From positions 50,592 through 114,591 of the forward strand of contig CAXPDR010000037.1 in assembly GCA_964215955.1 (NCBI GenBank): a DNA stretch of 64,000 bases. The letters are read 5' to 3'. Below, piece after piece: positions 43,215-51,777 of the stretch (position 1 is the stretch's first letter; the number at the start of each line of letters is the position of its first letter). The notes under the pieces were generated by a model. The model was not told the origin of the DNA. It saw nothing but the letters and a program-made list of their open reading frames with translations, and did not search any database. This stretch comes from GCA-2706205 sp964215955 (GTDB lineage Bacteria > Bdellovibrionota > Bacteriovoracia > Bacteriovoracales > Bacteriovoracaceae). Both the position numbers and the translations under genes were made by a program.

Positions 43215-44528
43215 ATGAAATGGATTTTATTTTTTTCTTTATTATTAACACTTAATGTTCAAGCATCAAATTTTGTTAAAGGTGAGGGAAAGTTTATTTC
43301 TCAATCTGAAGACAATTATGAATTTGTGAAAGAACAACTTATTCATGAAGCCATAAAATCAATTGTCACAAAGAAAATTCAAGATATGGGATTAAATGCG
43401 GATTTATACTGGGAAAAGTATAATGAACGACTTAATAATGCTTATTCATCATTAGAAGCAAACCTTAAGGCAAAATATAATATTACTGAGAAATCTTCTT
43501 CAAGCCAGTTAAATGCTTATAGAAAAAATCTTCGATTAAAAAAACATAATATGAGAAAGTCATTTGGAAGAATGAATAAAATGCTTTCAAAATTCGTCAT
43601 CAAAAAAATTTCGAGATCTCAAAAAAATCCGAACTATAGAATGATTAGATTGGAAGGAAGTGTCGATACCTCCTTACTTACTAAAGAGTATTACGCTCTT
43701 ATTAGAGGAACGAAGCAATCAGACTATGGAAGCCTTTTTGTTTACCCTCATTTTAGTTTAGAAAATATAACATATTCTGAACTGGGAATAGATAACGAGA
43801 ATGATTTTAACGGAGAGATATCTAGAAATTGGCTAAAATGGTTCAGCTCTAATAAACCTGGCAATATCGCTAATATAGAACTTATTGGAAGAGAAAAAGA
43901 AGAGCTTCTTAATACTTATATGAAAATTCCAAATGATATGGTTTTAAGCCAAGTTCCTGAGGTTTTTGTTAATTCTCTTTTGATTGAAATCGAGGCAAAA
44001 ATATTAAAAGTAAAATATGAAAGTAAAATAAACTCTTATGAGTTCAAATATGGGGGGGAAGCTTTTTTAAGAGATCTTCAAAGCAATTTAATTATTGGAT
44101 CCTATGAAATACCTTCAGAAGTAAAGTATTACAATCTGAAGGAGAATTCGAATTTAGCAAATATTGTTGCTAATCATGTTTATCAAATGGTGCGAGCTTC
44201 TTTCCCTCAAATGATTAAAAATGTAAAAGAATTGACTCCAATAACCACCATCAATAAGGTTCAGTTGAGTAATTACAAGAATACTTCTGCAGTGAAGTCT
44301 TTTATTTCCTTAGCAGAGGAAAGGGGAGTGAAATACTCTATCAAACTGGAGTATGAATCACTAAATAAAGACAGTGCTGATCTCCTATTGTATTTTGATG
44401 GCAGTACTGAAGAAGTTAAGTCATATTTTGAGCAATTAAAATCGGCAAAAAAAGACCTTTCTTATGAAGTGGTTGAATCAGGTAATACTCTTGGTATAAA
44501 ATTTAATGAGGTAATAGAAAGTCTTTAA
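43215..44528 (+). CDS. secreted protein, partner of a CsgG-like lipoprotein
   Basis: 437 residues with a signal peptide (ends VQASN). The mature start FVKGEGKFISQSEDNYEFVK with a following helix-rich region recalls proteins of the LPOA/FlgT type in which a short beta segment KGEG precedes AIKSI. The middle is basic and coiled (RLKKHNMRKSFGRMNKMLSK); the C-terminal half alternates beta strands and helices. The next gene, 17 bp downstream, encodes a CsgG/FlgT-like lipoprotein, so the two are likely an envelope complex. No definite family recognised. Confidence 0.65.
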   Translation: MKWILFFSLLLTLNVQASNFVKGEGKFISQSEDNYEFVKEQLIHEAIKSIVTKKIQDMGLNADLYWEKYNERLNNAYSSLEANLKAKYNITEKSSSSQLNAYRKNLRLKKHNMRKSFGRMNKMLSKFVIKKISRSQKNPNYRMIRLEGSVDTSLLTKEYYALIRGTKQSDYGSLFVYPHFSLENITYSELGIDNENDFNGEISRNWLKWFSSNKPGNIANIELIGREKEELLNTYMKIPNDMVLSQVPEVFVNSLLIEIEAKILKVKYESKINSYEFKYGGEAFLRDLQSNLIIGSYEIPSEVKYYNLKENSNLANIVANHVYQMVRASFPQMIKNVKELTPITTINKVQLSNYKNTSAVKSFISLAEERGVKYSIKLEYESLNKDSADLLLYFDGSTEEVKSYFEQLKSAKKDLSYEVVESGNTLGIKFNEVIESL

Positions 44529-44545
44529 CTTAAGGATTTAGCCAA

Positions 44546-45478
44546 GTGTATAAATTTACAGCAGTTTTACTAAGCTCTTTGCTTTTTATAATTTCATCAT
44601 GTTCAAATAAACCAGTAAAAAGACGTGGTACTGGTTATAGAACCAATTACGCTAAAGCTCCAGTAAATACATTCAATCCGGTTAAGAAAAAAGTAGCGCT
44701 TTTAAGACTTTTTAATGAGTCACCTTATGGAAGAGAAGATCTTGCAATTACTGCTACTGAAGAATTAAGACGTGAAATTTCAAGAACTAGAGACTTTGTC
44801 GTTGATGCCGAGGCTGGAAATTTATTTGGAAGTTCCAAAGAAATTTACTCCGGTGGTGGAATAAAACTTGCCCAACTTTCTAGAAAAGCCAAACTTTCAG
44901 GAGTCAACTTAGTTGTCTATGGAAGAATTACTCATGCGCGTGTGAGACAAAAAGCAGATGAAATAGGATTTGTTAGAAAAACTAAGTCTTATGCTGAATC
45001 AATTGTAGAGCTTAGAGTTTTTGATGTTGTCGCCAATAAAGAAATCTTCTCTGATAAGATGAATGGGAATATCAATGATGCTTCATTTAGGTTTTTTATG
45101 AGTAATAGAGATGCAAACATTGATTATAGAAGAGGGCTTTTACGTTACTCTGTAAAGGTTGCAACAAGAAGGTTTATCCCAAAACTAAATGAACTTGGAA
45201 CCAAACTAGATTGGACGGGAAGAGTGGCCAGAATAATTGGATCAAAAATATATGTTAACGCTGGGAGAAGGTCTGGACTCAATGTAGGGGATATCCTCAA
45301 AATTATGACGGAAGGGCAAGAAATTTATGACCCTGAGTCGGGAGCTCTACTAGGTGTTAGTAAAGGCGAAGTTAAAGGAACTCTTGAAGTTATTGATTAC
45401 TTTGGGCCTGACGGTTCGGTAGCAATTCTTCATTCAGGTGGCTCAGTGACTGAAGGGGACTTTGTTCAGCTTTATTAA
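44546..45478 (+). CDS. CsgG/FlgT-like outer-membrane lipoprotein
   Basis: 310 residues from GTG 44546. A lipoprotein signal ends ISSC (Cys19). The domain KKVALLRLFNESPYGREDLA, LAQLSRKAKLSGVNLVVYGR and SIVELRVFDVVANKEIFSDK follows the CsgG/TolB-N like alpha-beta pattern. The C-terminal part (DWTGRVARIIGSKIYVNAGR, RSGLNVGDILKIMTEGQEIY and VTEGDFVQLY) resembles the C-terminal domain of FlgT-type flagellar outer-membrane proteins. It may form or support an outer-membrane ring. The preceding secreted gene is 17 bp away. Confidence 0.7.
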   Translation: MYKFTAVLLSSLLFIISSCSNKPVKRRGTGYRTNYAKAPVNTFNPVKKKVALLRLFNESPYGREDLAITATEELRREISRTRDFVVDAEAGNLFGSSKEIYSGGGIKLAQLSRKAKLSGVNLVVYGRITHARVRQKADEIGFVRKTKSYAESIVELRVFDVVANKEIFSDKMNGNINDASFRFFMSNRDANIDYRRGLLRYSVKVATRRFIPKLNELGTKLDWTGRVARIIGSKIYVNAGRRSGLNVGDILKIMTEGQEIYDPESGALLGVSKGEVKGTLEVIDYFGPDGSVAILHSGGSVTEGDFVQLY

Positions 45479-45631
45479 GCTAGTATCTATTTGCACCATT
45501 TCATTAATTTTTTCTATCAAATAATAACATTTCTTTGTCATTTTGAGAGTTTAGCTTTTCTTAATGAGTAGTGGACTCGTAAGATCAAACTTTATGTTGT
45601 AGTATTTCGCCGATTGAGAAAAGGGGAAATT

Positions 45632-48600
45632 ATGAATACCAAAAAGCTTATTGGAGCTCTTACATTAAGTGCTATGATCTTTTCGAGTTGTGCTGAAAAG
45701 TCAGGTAACAATTCTAAAAAACCAAAATTAATTAAGGATTTAAATGGAGTTGATTCTAAAACTGAATCGGTTGTAAAGAACCTACAAACTCAACTTGTTC
45801 ATATGAATCAAGCTCAGTCTCTAACTCTAGTTCTTTTGCCAAAAAAGGACTTACAAGTTTCTATAGAGAAAATGTTAAAGGCTGGAGGAAAGCTAGTTTA
45901 TGATCCAAATAATAGACTTGGTAATTCCATACCATTTTATATTGCTGAACTTACTCCAGATTTAATTAATGATACTGATTTTATGAAGTCTTTAGAATTA
46001 AAGGCGGCAAGTATAGATCATCCATCGAGGGCAGCAAGACCGATAGAAACAAAATTAGAATCAACTAATATTAATTTCACAAATTATATTCCTACAGACT
46101 CTGTGAAACTTCAGGACTTAGGTGATACAACGAGTTTAGGAGAAGGTGTAACTGTTGCTGTTATTGATACTGGGATTGATGCCTCTCATCCAGCATTCGG
46201 GAATAGAGTCGTCTACTGGTATGATGCCACTCAAGAAACAAGAACAGAGCTTAAGCAAATGTCGGTGGCCAGTAATTCAATACATATAGATGTGGATGGA
46301 AAAATTCAAAAAGTAATTCTTCCTAAAGAAATCACTGAAAATAAAGAAGTTTATGCCACTGTAATGCAAGAGAAAAAGTTCATTGCGCAATTGGATGCAC
46401 AGACAAGAAATAGTGTAGGTTATCTAGATCTTAATTCTAATAAGCTTGCAGATAACTTTCTAGTTGTTGTGACGAAAAATGAAGAAGAAGGAACAAAAAT
46501 TTATTTTGATGTTACAGGTGATCTCAAATTAGCCAGTTTAAGTGAAGCAAAATCGAAAATTGACTATAACGAAACAACTAAAGAAAATCGTGACCTTGGA
46601 ATGATAAGTTTTCCTACAAGAAATAATATCTTAAAGTATCCAGTTCTTTTAGAGGAAGAAAATAAGAAACTTTACATAAATCTTGGTAAGGTCGATGGTA
46701 TGCATGGAACTCATGTTGCTGGGATTATTGCTGCTGATGATCAAAAAAATAATCTTCTAGGTGCTGCACCAAAAGCGGACCTAATGAGCCTGAGAGTCTG
46801 TTCTGGTATTTCTTGTACTGATTCAGCAATTGTTAAAGCTCTTTATAAAGCCTTTTATAATGGAAAAGTTATTCCTGATGTCGTCAATATCTCACTAGGA
46901 AGTCACGAGAATTATAGTAAAGATGTATATTCTTATTTAATGCAGGATCTTTCTGCTAAGTTTGGAACTGTCTTTTTTATTTCAGCTTCAAACTCTGGGC
47001 CAGGATTCAGAAGTTTGAATCATTTTGGAAATTCAGGTTCGGTTGTAATGGTTGGTGCCAATGTTTCAAATAAGACATTAAGAGATCAATATAATCTTCC
47101 AGACTCAACTGAAGCGGCGAAAGAAAACCTTTTATTTTTTAGTTCTTTAGGTCCAAGTTATACTGGAGAGATGAAACCAAATATCATTGCTCCAGGAGCT
47201 GCAATTTCCGCCGTTGAAGCTGCTGGTGGATATATGTCTCAGGCAAATGGAACGAGTATGTCATCTCCTTTAGCTGCAGGAGCATTTGCTTCAATTCTGG
47301 CTAAATCTATTCAGGATGGAACAGATTATTCTGTTATTAAGGAAATGAGAGCGTACCACTTGGCAAACTCTACAAGCGCAGAGAAAACACTACTTCCTTA
47401 TGTTTATGCTATGAGAGATGCTCTTCAAAATGGAGCAACATACTTATCTGACTTATCTGCAGCTCAGCAAGGTTATGGGCTTTTAAATGCAGGGAAGACA
47501 AAATTACTATTAGATAATTATGTTTCGGAAATTAACGAAGGAAATAGAGACTATTTCGAAATTGTTATTAATGACTATAAGAAAGGTTATGATAGAACGA
47601 TTAAAGCTAAGGATATAAATACATATAAATTATCTTTGGGATTAGATGGAGAAAGAACGAAAGAATCTTTAGCGGGCATCATCTCTAAGGGGCTAGATGT
47701 TGAACTAAACAAAGTTGAAGTTTTATCCGCAAATGGAGGGGTTCAAATCTTAAAAGGTGCGAATGCATTAAAGTATTTTTCAATTGTTGACCAGGGAAAT
47801 GATACTAACCGATTACATAGAACTCATGTCGCTCTAAATAATAGAAGGACTACAAGTTTCTACTCTAAACGACATAAAGAAAATATGATTGATGGAAAAA
47901 CTTATCTTGCACATTATATTGTTAAATCAAATAACGTAATAGTAAGTAACATTTTAGATATTGTTCATCATGTAATTGAATTTGATGAGGCAAAAGTATC
48001 AGTAGCGGCCATTGATCCTAGCATAAAAAAGGTTGCAAATGGTTTTGCTAAGTCAGATGTTGCAATTAAGACGAATGTTTTTCACCGATACCCATTTTAT
48101 GTTGATGGCTCAGTAAATGCCTTAGATGTCAAATTAGCAATAGCTCCAGAGTCAGAAGGCCGTCTATATCTTCAACTTTATAATCCAGATGGAAAGGAAG
48201 TTGAGTTTAAAGTCGCAGAAAGCTCTTCAATTACAGGAGATAATAATATTAGTTTTTCGACCTCTACAATTGAAAAAGCCAAAGTTAAAAAAGGGATTTG
48301 GGAATTAACAGTTGCTTCTTCTTCTAGTACTTGGTTAAGTGCTTCAAAGTATGACCTTTTAGTAGAGGGAAGTCTTTTTGGAGCGAAAGTTAATCATCTG
48401 AAAGTTAAAAAAGGTGAAGAGAAGATTCTTCCTGTTCAGTTAGGTGGTAAGTCTTTAACTAAAATTATTAAAAAGAGTATTAAGCAATTTATGGTTGAAA
48501 AAGTTGAAACAAAATCTTCTTACTTTTCTATTCATCCATTAAACTTACCTGTTGGATATACTGGTAAAATGAAACTTGAAGTTGATGACAAAAACCACAT

Positions 48601-49033
48601 GTGGTGGGGAAGCTTTGTTCCACATCTACTAGTTAAAAAAGGTGATGAGTTTGTAAAGTATGACGGAGCAAGTGGAGATGTTGAAGGTAATTACAATATC
48701 ACTAAAGGAAGTGAAGACTTATACTTTGCCATGGATACCATTACAAATTACTCTGACTCAAAATTAACTGAGGCAAGAGAGGTAAGTGTTGAAGTCATTT
48801 TTGATACTTCTGAAAAGGTTGACATTAATATTGAAAATGAGATCGTATCTGCTATGGATATTGCCTTATTAAAAATAACCTCACCTAAAACGAAGAGTAA
48901 GGCCCAGTACAAAGTTGAATTAAGTCTTTATGCTGGTGATGTCGAAGAGTACACAGACCTTGAAGGGAATACAGTCCTAGAGTTAGGTACGAATGCCATT
49001 GAAAATCAAGTTAAATTATCTATAACTAATTAA
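45632..49033 (+). CDS. large lipoprotein subtilase with long Asp-His insertion
   Basis: About 1133 residues from ATG 45632 (AAAAGGGG upstream). A lipoprotein signal ends FSSC. The S8 triad is complete: Asp179 in VAVIDTGIDASHP, His358 in GMHGTHVAGIIA and Ser542 in NGTSMSSPLAAG. About 180 residues separate Asp from His, far more than in subtilisin (about 30), as in tripeptidyl-peptidase II-like proteases. The C-terminal ~500 residues form several beta-sandwich-like domains (LAIAPESEGRLYLQLYNPDG). A surface-anchored protease able to process peptides or proteins outside the cell is expected. It is monocistronic. Confidence 0.9.
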   Translation: MNTKKLIGALTLSAMIFSSCAEKSGNNSKKPKLIKDLNGVDSKTESVVKNLQTQLVHMNQAQSLTLVLLPKKDLQVSIEKMLKAGGKLVYDPNNRLGNSIPFYIAELTPDLINDTDFMKSLELKAASIDHPSRAARPIETKLESTNINFTNYIPTDSVKLQDLGDTTSLGEGVTVAVIDTGIDASHPAFGNRVVYWYDATQETRTELKQMSVASNSIHIDVDGKIQKVILPKEITENKEVYATVMQEKKFIAQLDAQTRNSVGYLDLNSNKLADNFLVVVTKNEEEGTKIYFDVTGDLKLASLSEAKSKIDYNETTKENRDLGMISFPTRNNILKYPVLLEEENKKLYINLGKVDGMHGTHVAGIIAADDQKNNLLGAAPKADLMSLRVCSGISCTDSAIVKALYKAFYNGKVIPDVVNISLGSHENYSKDVYSYLMQDLSAKFGTVFFISASNSGPGFRSLNHFGNSGSVVMVGANVSNKTLRDQYNLPDSTEAAKENLLFFSSLGPSYTGEMKPNIIAPGAAISAVEAAGGYMSQANGTSMSSPLAAGAFASILAKSIQDGTDYSVIKEMRAYHLANSTSAEKTLLPYVYAMRDALQNGATYLSDLSAAQQGYGLLNAGKTKLLLDNYVSEINEGNRDYFEIVINDYKKGYDRTIKAKDINTYKLSLGLDGERTKESLAGIISKGLDVELNKVEVLSANGGVQILKGANALKYFSIVDQGNDTNRLHRTHVALNNRRTTSFYSKRHKENMIDGKTYLAHYIVKSNNVIVSNILDIVHHVIEFDEAKVSVAAIDPSIKKVANGFAKSDVAIKTNVFHRYPFYVDGSVNALDVKLAIAPESEGRLYLQLYNPDGKEVEFKVAESSSITGDNNISFSTSTIEKAKVKKGIWELTVASSSSTWLSASKYDLLVEGSLFGAKVNHLKVKKGEEKILPVQLGGKSLTKIIKKSIKQFMVEKVETKSSYFSIHPLNLPVGYTGKMKLEVDDKNHMWWGSFVPHLLVKKGDEFVKYDGASGDVEGNYNITKGSEDLYFAMDTITNYSDSKLTEAREVSVEVIFDTSEKVDINIENEIVSAMDIALLKITSPKTKSKAQYKVELSLYAGDVEEYTDLEGNTVLELGTNAIENQVKLSITN

Positions 49034-49042
49034 TATCACATC

Positions 49043-49070
49043 GGCTTCCTCTGTTAAAGGGGAAGCCTGT
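49043..49070 (+). terminator. terminator-like hairpin behind the large subtilase
   Basis: GGCTTCCTCT (49043-49052) pairs with AGGGGAAGCC (49058-49067), one G-U, loop GTTAA, followed by TGTTTATA. The T-run is interrupted. Confidence 0.65.
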
Positions 49071-49112
49071 TTATATAAACATTACCCTTTGACTTTTAAA
49101 AAATGGAGTTCA

Positions 49113-49826
49113 ATGCTAATGAAAGGCATGAAATCCTTAGTCGTAGGTATATTCATTTTTTCTTTTAACTGCGTTGCAAATAGCTGTCTTCAATTTAATT
49201 GTTTAGAGTCACGAATTGATCATTTTATTGAAGTTTTAGTTGAAAGAGATATTTCTTCTCCAAATCTAAAAAAGAATTCGGCTCCAAAAATTCTTTTGAC
49301 TGCTCTTGATCAGATATCAAAAAGTCCATTAGGCTTTAAAATTTATAAAAAAAGTCAGGAGTTACAAAAAAAGTTTAAGTTTATCCAAGTGACCGAACAA
49401 ACAGATCCGGATTATGCTGTTGCCTTTAGAGTAGGCTTTGATAATCAAGGGGAAAATGCCATTCATTATTCAGTTAATGTAGAAAAGTGGAAAGAAATAA
49501 CACTTTCAGGAAAACCTGAAAAAGTAGGTGAAGAAATTTCAACCTCAACTCTGGCCACATTAATTGCTCATGAATTTGGTCATACAGAAATTGGCTTAAA
49601 GGCTTTTTCTTTTGAAAAACATCCCATCTCAAGTTTTAAAGATGTTGTAAAAAGTGAAGTGATTGCCGTTAAGCATTTTGAAAATATTTTCCGACAAAAA
49701 TATGGCATACCACTTAGGCGTACTTATTTCAAAGAAGGGGATGTATTCTCTCAAGCTTTAAAGTTGTCAGCACATTTTGAGGGAAGGTCAGAGTTTACAG
49801 CTGTGCTGCCTTTTCTTGCATTATAG
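49113..49826 (+). CDS. secreted putative zinc metallopeptidase (HEFGH)
   Basis: 237 residues from ATG 49113 (GGAG 6 nt upstream). A signal peptide (ends NCVANS) precedes the mature protein. The zinc motif HEFGHTEIG lies in STLATLIAHEFGHTEIGLKA (about residue 160), matching HExxH with a Gly two residues later as in several metallopeptidase clans. The C-terminal third zinc ligand is not obvious. The N-terminal mature region is basic (LKKNSAPKILLTAL). It follows the subtilase terminator. Its last 32 bp overlap the convergent gene at 49795. Confidence 0.65.
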   Translation: MLMKGMKSLVVGIFIFSFNCVANSCLQFNCLESRIDHFIEVLVERDISSPNLKKNSAPKILLTALDQISKSPLGFKIYKKSQELQKKFKFIQVTEQTDPDYAVAFRVGFDNQGENAIHYSVNVEKWKEITLSGKPEKVGEEISTSTLATLIAHEFGHTEIGLKAFSFEKHPISSFKDVVKSEVIAVKHFENIFRQKYGIPLRRTYFKEGDVFSQALKLSAHFEGRSEFTAVLPFLAL

Positions 49827-50079
49827 TTGCAAGTACGTCACGCTGTTCTTGTGAAAAATTAATCATTCCCATTTTTAATCCATCTAGGACTTTGGTCGAT
49901 ACTGTTGGGTCCTCTGGGTTATTTTCAGAGATTTTAAATTCTTTATGTTTACTAATGCTAATATGAACTTTATCTTGTGGTAGTTCAGATCGCTTATGCT
50001 CGTCTATGTTCTCATTTTTATTAGGAGAGGACTTGTATTGCATAAGAAAATGTTGAGTTTTAGGGTTATCTATTCTCAT
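49795..50079 (-). CDS. small hydrophilic hypothetical protein
   Basis: 94 residues. The first ~55 are hydrophilic and disordered (NKNENIDEHKRSELPQDKVH); the rest forms two predicted helices, VSTKVLDGLKMGMINF and SQEQRDVLATIMQEKAAQ. A disordered start with an I-S-K segment and two C-terminal helices is the layout of anti-sigma factor FlgM, but key residues are not recognisable, so that is a weak idea. It overlaps the convergent metallopeptidase gene by 32 bp and is divergent from the radical SAM gene. Confidence 0.55.
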   Translation of the reverse strand: MRIDNPKTQHFLMQYKSSPNKNENIDEHKRSELPQDKVHISISKHKEFKISENNPEDPTVSTKVLDGLKMGMINFSQEQRDVLATIMQEKAAQL

Positions 50080-50126
50080 CCAATTTATTATATAATGTTT
50101 AGATCAATAACATGAGGATAGGGCAT

Positions 50127-51023
50127 ATGTTTCCAATTCAGTACGAAGAACCAGTTTTTAGACCCCCAAGTGAAGGAAAAAGTTACTTAATTCAAGTCAC
50201 AATTGGTTGTTCCAATAATATGTGTACATATTGTGATATGTACCGCTCTAAGAAATATAGAGAAAGAAGCTTTTTAGAAATAGAAAAAGATTTAATGAAC
50301 TCCAAAGCTTATTTTGATAAAATAGGGATTTATCCAAGCCGCTTATTTCTTTGTGATGGAGATGCCTTAGGGGCTTCTCAAGATCTTTTAGTCAAAACAC
50401 TAAAACTTATCAATAAGCTTTTTCCTGAGTTAGAAAGGGTGGGGATTTATGCAACTGCTCAAAATATGTTGGATAAAACGGAAGAACAATTAAAAGAATT
50501 GGTCTCGTTAAAACTAAATATTGCTTATCTTGGATTAGAGTCTGGAAATGATAAGATTCTTCATATGATTGTAAAAAAGAATACTCAAAAGGATATGATT
50601 GAAGGTTCTCAAAAGTTAATTGAAGCAGGTTTTAAATTATCTGTAATTGCTATGTTAGGTATAGGTGGAAAGGAGTTAAGTAAGCAGCATATACAAGATA
50701 CAGCTTATGTTGTTTCTAAAATCTCTCCTCATTATTTTTCATTTTTAACAACAATTGCTATTCCCGGAACGCCATATTTTAAGATGGTAGAAAGGGGCAG
50801 GATTGATCCTCTTACATGTAAGGAATTATTTTTCGAAATGAAAGAAATTTTAAACGGTATTAAACCAAGTCGAAGAATTCTTTTTAGGGCCAATCATGTT
50901 TCGAATCAATTTCCATTAGGTGGCTCTCTTCCAGAGGATACAGATATGATTAAAAGAACATTAGATGACTGGATGAAAAATACTCCCGAGGGAGTTTATC
51001 CTCCTATTCCACCTAGTATGTGA
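50127..51023 (+). CDS. radical SAM protein
   Basis: 298 residues from ATG 50127, with AGGATAGGG just upstream; ATG 50112 is in frame but lacks a ribosome-binding site. The Fe-S motif TIGCSNNMCTYCDMYRSKKY has CX4CX2C spacing, a known variant of the usual CX3CX2C seen in a COG1032-like group. The barrel continues with LFLCDGDALG, LNIAYLGLESGNDKILH and LSVIAMLGIGGKEL, a SAM-binding pattern. The end (PLGGSLPEDTDMIKRTLDDW) is typical of this subgroup. The substrate is unknown; the gene is monocistronic. Confidence 0.85.
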   Translation: MFPIQYEEPVFRPPSEGKSYLIQVTIGCSNNMCTYCDMYRSKKYRERSFLEIEKDLMNSKAYFDKIGIYPSRLFLCDGDALGASQDLLVKTLKLINKLFPELERVGIYATAQNMLDKTEEQLKELVSLKLNIAYLGLESGNDKILHMIVKKNTQKDMIEGSQKLIEAGFKLSVIAMLGIGGKELSKQHIQDTAYVVSKISPHYFSFLTTIAIPGTPYFKMVERGRIDPLTCKELFFEMKEILNGIKPSRRILFRANHVSNQFPLGGSLPEDTDMIKRTLDDWMKNTPEGVYPPIPPSM

Positions 51024-51035
51024 TCTTGGAAAGAT

Positions 51036-51179
51036 TTACAATTCTACATAACCAACATTTATATTCCAGTCATGAAGTGTAGTCGCTGAATTTGCTCTTC
51101 TTAAAACATAAATAAAATAAAGGTAGTCCTTTCCATCCCTGCGAGCAATTGTTGGTTCTCCTACTGAGAAAATTAAAAA
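51036..51179 (-). pseudogene. C-terminal remnant of a secreted or glycosidase-like protein
   Basis: The minus strand is open from a TAA at 51180-51182 to the stop at 51036-51038 and reads SVGEPTIARRDGKDYLYFIY then VLRRANSATTLHDWNINVGY and VEL. The composition and aromatic pattern recall the last blade of beta-propeller hydrolases (G-E-P-T..R.DGK.YLYF), though the family is not proven. No start codon exists, so it is an N-truncated fragment left by a deletion. The truncation point near 51175 coincides with the 5' end of the neighbouring plus-strand fragment. Confidence 0.5.
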
Positions 51180-51481
51180 TTAATGAGGTTAATTTTAACA
51201 ACTTATTTGAATGTCATCAAAGTAATCAATCTGCAGGAGAGTTCTTAAAACAATATTTGCAAAATGCAGAGAATGTATTTGATCAAGAAGTTAAATTATC
51301 TCCGGGATATATGCGATTCGGACTTATAAAGTTAAGTCATTCAGATGAACAGGAATTGAAAGAGCGAATAATGGAGCTCGCTAAATGGATTGATACAAAA
51401 TTAATTCCATTAAATGTTGAAGCTAGGAAAACCAGTATTATTCAATTTGGTTTTCGACAGTTTCGTATCTTAAACACTTAA
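51149..51481 (+). CDS. probable C-terminal gene fragment
   Basis: 110 codons from a TTG at 51149; the true coding part probably begins around 51175. The reading frame is protein-like from residue 10 on (GEFLKQYLQNAENVFDQEVK, ELKERIMELAKWIDTKLIPL, KTSIIQFGFRQFRILNT), but no start with a ribosome-binding site is visible and the first residues overlap the antisense remnant. It is best read as the C-terminus of a larger protein whose front was lost. The family is not recognised. If a functional start exists, it would encode a small soluble protein. Confidence 0.4.
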   Translation: MLVLLLRKLKINEVNFNNLFECHQSNQSAGEFLKQYLQNAENVFDQEVKLSPGYMRFGLIKLSHSDEQELKERIMELAKWIDTKLIPLNVEARKTSIIQFGFRQFRILNT

Positions 51482-51597
51482 AAAATTATAAAAGTTTTCA
51501 TTAATTGGATTTCCGCAAAAATTGTCGCCCAAATCATAGATTCTGAATAAGCGATTCCTGTACCAAGTAATAATATTGTTGAAATTAAGTACTTCAT
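51478..51597 (-). CDS. 39-residue signal-peptide-bearing small ORF
   Basis: ATG 51597 with AAAAGGAAGG just upstream opens MKYLISTILLLGTGIAYSES followed by about 19 residues ending KTFIIF. The first 18 residues are a textbook signal peptide. A 57-codon ORF in another frame (from ATG at about 51633) also covers this segment and reads RIYDLGDNFCGNPINENFYN before its stop, so a frameshift may have split a small secreted protein. Both readings are recorded; the first has the better ribosome-binding site. Confidence 0.35.
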   Translation of the reverse strand: MKYLISTILLLGTGIAYSESMIWATIFAEIQLMKTFIIF

Positions 51598-51679
51598 AAT
51601 CCTTCCTTTTGCTTTGTTTAAATAAATATCTCATGAAATTTTATATTTTTTGAGCCGGTATGAATAAGTTCTATGAGGT

Positions 51680-51694
51680 GTTTAAAGTTTAAAC
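51680..51694. promoter_or_regulatory. GTTTAAAGTTTAAAC palindrome upstream of the serine protease
   Basis: A perfect 7-1-7 palindrome about 85 bp before the start of the protease gene at 51778. The half-site GTTTAAA also forms the palindrome at 20909-20928, there with a 4-bp spacer. A TATAAA sequence lies downstream, near 51731. Operator function is inferred. Confidence 0.35.
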
Positions 51695-51777
51695 GATCTA
51701 TTCTTTAGTTTGTAGAAGTTACACTGGATTATAAAGCGATCCCTTATCTAGATATAATTTGAGAAAAAGGATAAATT

